A stretch of 6,097 bases of DNA from positions 1 through 6,097 of the forward strand of contig JACQQB010000055.1 in assembly GCA_016207225.1 (NCBI GenBank), written 5' to 3'. A model generated the notes under the pieces. The model saw only the letters and a list, made by a program, of their open reading frames with translations. It had not been told where the DNA came from and did no database searches. Of the stretch, positions 5,023-6,097 are shown piece after piece. Position 1 is the stretch's first letter. Every line of letters begins with the position of its first letter. The position numbers and the translations under genes are program-made. The stretch is from Microcaldota archaeon. GTDB taxonomy: Archaea > Micrarchaeota > Micrarchaeia > Burarchaeales > JACQQB01.

Positions 5023-6054
5023 TTATCTGGGAGCTTGCGGCAGCCTCTGGAGATGTGTAGCATTAGGGCCTGTTCCTATGTTGCGGGAAATGCCACTGGG
5101 TTGCGGCTCTGCTAAAGAACGCATTGTGGCTATTTTATCACCTGAATCTGTCGGTAGAGCTCCTTCTTCATGATTAACTTTTACTCTTTCAAGCAGGAGT
5201 TGGATTCTGTCATGTAAAACGTCTTTTTTAACTGGCTTTCCTAGTATTTGATCTTCAGTTAAGTCTATTTCAGCAACATCACGTCTAAACTCAGATTCAT
5301 TGATATCACCAGATAGAATAAGTATTGTAGTTTTTGATTTAAGCTCCCCTGCGATAGTTACACCAGTTACACCGGGCATAGTATTATCAGTAATAACCAT
5401 TGAGAACTCTGGAGCACGTCGAACTAGTTCTGCAACCAATTGCTCATGAGTAAGGGTAGTTACAGTTCCATCAATTTCTGTAAGTGTTATTATATCCTTA
5501 GTAACATGAACAGTTGCTATCTCAGGGTTTCTAGCAGCCAATGGACCAGTTTTGCTTAGAACCAATGTCTTAGTTACCTCTAGAATTACTTCATCATCAT
5601 CTATAAGAAGAAATTTGAGGCTATCTGGATTCGGAGGAGTTGTTACAGAACTGGTAGAAAGAAGTGCTTTTACTTTTCTTACCAATGTCATTGGTTCAAA
5701 AGGTTTGGAGAGTACATTCAGAGTAAGGTCAAGACCTATCCCTAGCACTGTTCCCTTAAATTCGGTTTCATTCGCATTTCCACTGGAGATAAGTACAGGT
5801 ATGTTTTGTTCTTTTAGAAGTTGGGCAACTTCAGTGCCGTAAATGCCTGTTTTGAAGTCGTTATCCGTTATAACTAGGTCATATTGTTGCTCAATGATGT
5901 GGTGTATTAGCTGGAGGAGTAGTTCCGGATTTCCCAAATTTTCGTGTGTAGCCCTCAGGCCAGTTATTTCAAGACCTGGCAATAAGCTTTGAAGTGCTCT
6001 TTCAGTTAATGTGATTAAATTCTGTTGATCATCTATAAGTAGAATTTTAGCCAT
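5023..6054 (-). CDS. Tandem two-receiver (REC-REC) response regulator without recognised output domain
   Basis: The 343-aa product holds two complete CheY-like receiver domains, which accept phosphate from histidine kinases. REC1 (about 1-133) has the acidic pair D8/D9, phospho-acceptor D64 (VITDND), S90 and K117 (SKPF). REC2 (about 146-291) has D152/D153, phospho-acceptor D223 (VITDNT), S248 and K273 (GKPV). Both should therefore be active. The two resemble each other around SGNANETEF (91-99) and SGDINESEF (248-256), which suggests internal duplication. REC2 is longer than the usual roughly 120 residues because of an extra segment near 172-205 that looks like a beta hairpin. The last 50 residues are polar, have no DNA-binding or enzymatic signature, and are probably flexible. 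Output is presumably by protein contact, or the protein acts as a phosphate sink or relay. No kinase gene is in view. The codon before the ATG is a stop, which fixes the start. Confidence 0.9.
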   Translation of the reverse strand: MAKILLIDDQQNLITLTERALQSLLPGLEITGLRATHENLGNPELLLQLIHHIIEQQYDLVITDNDFKTGIYGTEVAQLLKEQNIPVLISSGNANETEFKGTVLGIGLDLTLNVLSKPFEPMTLVRKVKALLSTSSVTTPPNPDSLKFLLIDDDEVILEVTKTLVLSKTGPLAARNPEIATVHVTKDIITLTEIDGTVTTLTHEQLVAELVRRAPEFSMVITDNTMPGVTGVTIAGELKSKTTILILSGDINESEFRRDVAEIDLTEDQILGKPVKKDVLHDRIQLLLERVKVNHEEGALPTDSGDKIATMRSLAEPQPSGISRNIGTGPNATHLQRLPQAPR

Positions 6055-6087
6055 TCAAACCCTAATGGTTTATTGTAGATTTTAAGG

Positions 6088-6095
6088 TATTTAAA
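6088..6095 (-). promoter_or_regulatory. TATA box for the tandem-receiver gene
   Basis: The minus strand reads TTTAAATA, centred about 37 nt upstream of the ATG at 6054. This predicts a leader of roughly 11 nt, with a weak purine stretch (AGGG, 6060-6063). A second AT-rich element (TTAAAAT, near 6079-6085) sits about 27 nt from the ATG and would instead give a leaderless start. Confidence 0.6.
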
Positions 6096-6097
6096 GC

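Noticed and set aside
4968..5063. A 32-residue N-terminal extension of the homocysteine-biosynthesis protein.
   Set aside because: It overlaps the upstream gene, contains the operon's TATA box, and does not resemble the start of characterised homologues.
5552..5842. A 96-aa plus-strand open frame opposite the tandem-receiver gene.
   Set aside because: It lies antisense to conserved REC1 and REC2 residues and has no promoter or ribosome site.
1..6097. CRISPR repeats, tRNA genes, inverted-repeat insertion elements and attachment sites.
   Set aside because: I saw no regularly spaced repeats, no cloverleaf with a TTC-type T-loop, no transposase and no flanking duplications. The window reads as ordinary gene-dense archaeal chromosome.

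Overview
The window is archaeal. It carries a clamp-loader large subunit (RfcL), a TraB-family protein, and a homocysteine-biosynthesis protein paired with an NIL-domain ferredoxin. The last pair was characterised in methanogens and also occurs in other anaerobic archaea. Promoters look like archaeal TATA boxes about 26 nt upstream of start codons, with no Shine-Dalgarno sequence. This points to leaderless transcripts for most first genes. The sequence is moderately AT-rich and gene-dense. I cannot tell from it alone whether the host is a euryarchaeon or a DPANN/Altiarchaeota-type lineage.

Layout. (1) 2-277 (+): the C-terminal end of a gene that enters from the left, possibly exported. (2) 279-1505 (-): rfcL, convergent with the first gene, with one base between the stops. 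(3) 1539-2177 (+): a compact TraB-family protein, divergent from rfcL across a 33-bp spacer that holds two back-to-back TATA boxes. (4) 2228-3040 (+): an unrecognised multi-pass membrane protein with its own strong TATA box. (5) 4967-3037 (-): a two-gene operon of a 508-aa homocysteine-biosynthesis protein (DUF39 plus two CBS domains, like MJ0100/MA1821) and an NIL-ferredoxin (like MA1822). It converges on gene 4 with a 4-nt overlap of stop codons. (6) 6054-5023 (-): a protein with two complete receiver (REC) domains and no recognised output domain, transcribed in the same direction as the sulfur operon but with its own promoter.

How the genes work together. Only the sulfur pair forms a clear functional unit: sulfide is assimilated into homocysteine with electrons from ferredoxin, and CBS domains of this family can sense SAM/MTA. 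The other genes are independent housekeeping or signalling genes. No mobile element, CRISPR array, tRNA or rRNA is visible. Non-coding space is under 60 bp everywhere, so no stretch over 300 bases lacks a gene. I do not see a clear new biological system. The least explained items are the membrane protein, the truncated TraB protein, the inserted segment in the second REC domain, and the compact promoter and terminator arrangements.
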